Source: Methanoregula boonei 6A8
GTDB taxonomy: Archaea > Halobacteriota > Methanomicrobia > Methanomicrobiales > Methanospirillaceae
DNA length: 64,000 nucleotides
Reading direction: 5' to 3'
NCBI RefSeq assembly: GCF_000017625.1
Contig: NC_009712.1
Location: forward strand, 930,001-994,000
Of the stretch, positions 63,589-64,000 are shown piece after piece. The notes beneath the pieces are model-generated. The model was given only the letters and a program-made list of their open reading frames with translations, searched no databases and was not told where the DNA came from. Position numbers and translations under genes: made by a program. The stretch's first letter is position 1. Each line of letters begins with the position of its first letter.

Positions 63589-64000
63589 ATGACCGATATA
63601 CCGGGCAACAGGAACTCACGGGAAGCAGCCATGAGCGTATATACAAGAATCCGGGATGCCCGGTCAAGGGTCAATCTCCGGCTCTTTACCTTTTACCTCG
63701 CGATTGTCCTTATCATCCCGGCGATCACCACCCTGATCGAGTACCTGGTGACCGTTAATCCCGGGCTTCGGGCCGATCTCCGGATCGACATGCAGAATTT
63801 CCATCTCTACCAGGTGTTCACTTCATCGTTTGTCCACCTGAACTTTGATCATTTCCTTGCAAACGTAACTGCCTACCTGCTGATCGCCGTGTACGGACTG
63901 GTGCTTGCAACACTGGTCAACCGCAAGCGGCTCTATCTTGTGGCAAGCAAGATCATTGTCGTCATCTTTGTGCTCTTTGGGGCGGCATTTGCCATTTTCA
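63589..64000 (+). CDS. Rhomboid-family protein, partial at right edge
   Basis: First 137 codons. N-terminal basic stretch, TM1 (LRLFTFYLAIVLIIPAITTLIEYL), then SSFVHLNFDHFLANVTAYLLIAVYG, which has the rhomboid HX4HX3N motif of TM2, and a further helix. The catalytic Ser/His lie beyond the window, so protease activity cannot be judged. Could start at ATG 63631. Confidence 0.75.
   Translation, partial: MTDIPGNRNSREAAMSVYTRIRDARSRVNLRLFTFYLAIVLIIPAITTLIEYLVTVNPGLRADLRIDMQNFHLYQVFTSSFVHLNFDHFLANVTAYLLIAVYGLVLATLVNRKRLYLVASKIIVVIFVLFGAAFAIF

Overview
The window reads as chromosomal DNA of a methanogenic archaeon, most likely of the Methanomicrobiales (Methanoregula-like). That placement is inferred; no 16S or mcr gene is present. 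The evidence is a formylmethanofuran:H4MPT formyltransferase (ftr), the archaeal siroheme-dependent heme pathway (ahbABCD), two archaeal type IV pilins, a Dph6-type diphthine ligase, a C-terminal piece of the archaeal oligosaccharyltransferase AglB, a PGF-type C-terminal sorting tail, and TATA boxes about 25-30 bases upstream of several start codons (leaderless transcripts). Genes are densely packed and many overlap by the four bases ATGA. I saw no rRNA, tRNA, CRISPR array or intact insertion sequence.

Left part (1-8.1 kb). Decayed toxin-antitoxin genes come first: MNT nucleotidyltransferase, truncated HEPN, PIN, and a frameshifted mazF. A noncoding repeat and a yeast-type cytosine deaminase follow. 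Next is a redox or stress block: HxlR repressor, divergent MFS exporter, flavin reductase, cupin, flavodoxin and a ferredoxin-like aldo/keto reductase, ending in a 27-codon remnant of a second flavin reductase.

8.4-15.6 kb. After a Cys-containing HTH regulator and a membrane protein, a minus-strand run goes katG, ahbD, ahbA, ahbB, ahbC, flavin reductase. It places a heme enzyme directly upstream of a complete pathway from siroheme to heme.

16.1-24.2 kb. This is a cell-surface block. Four secreted or anchored proteins on the minus strand resemble the bacterial WxL/DUF916 type of locus. Divergent from them are a membrane-anchored HEIGH metalloprotease and a response regulator with its own signal/TM segment and extracytoplasmic domain. 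An AglB remnant and a DUF2769 protein follow.

24.3-33.3 kb. Metal homeostasis: a five-gene feo operon facing a DtxR-type regulator, a NiCoT nickel/cobalt permease facing a HTH regulator, and a CDF exporter facing an HxlR regulator.

33.4-40.1 kb. Tandem pilins, then a BtuF-BtuC-BtuD type ABC importer. A VapBC module separates the binding protein from the permease, and a TIM-barrel protein is translationally coupled to the ATPase.

40.1-64 kb. A second copy of the noncoding repeat next to a second DUF2769 gene; a glutamine amidotransferase fused by overlap to dph6; ftr in an operon with a 5-formyl-THF cyclo-ligase homologue; MFS and APC transporters; a histidine kinase lacking its H-box histidine; a TPR protein; an orphan Dam methylase; a pentameric ligand-gated ion channel homologue; a kinase/response-regulator pair; and two intramembrane protease families (PrsW, rhomboid) flanking a membrane HTH regulator. 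The rhomboid gene runs off the right edge.
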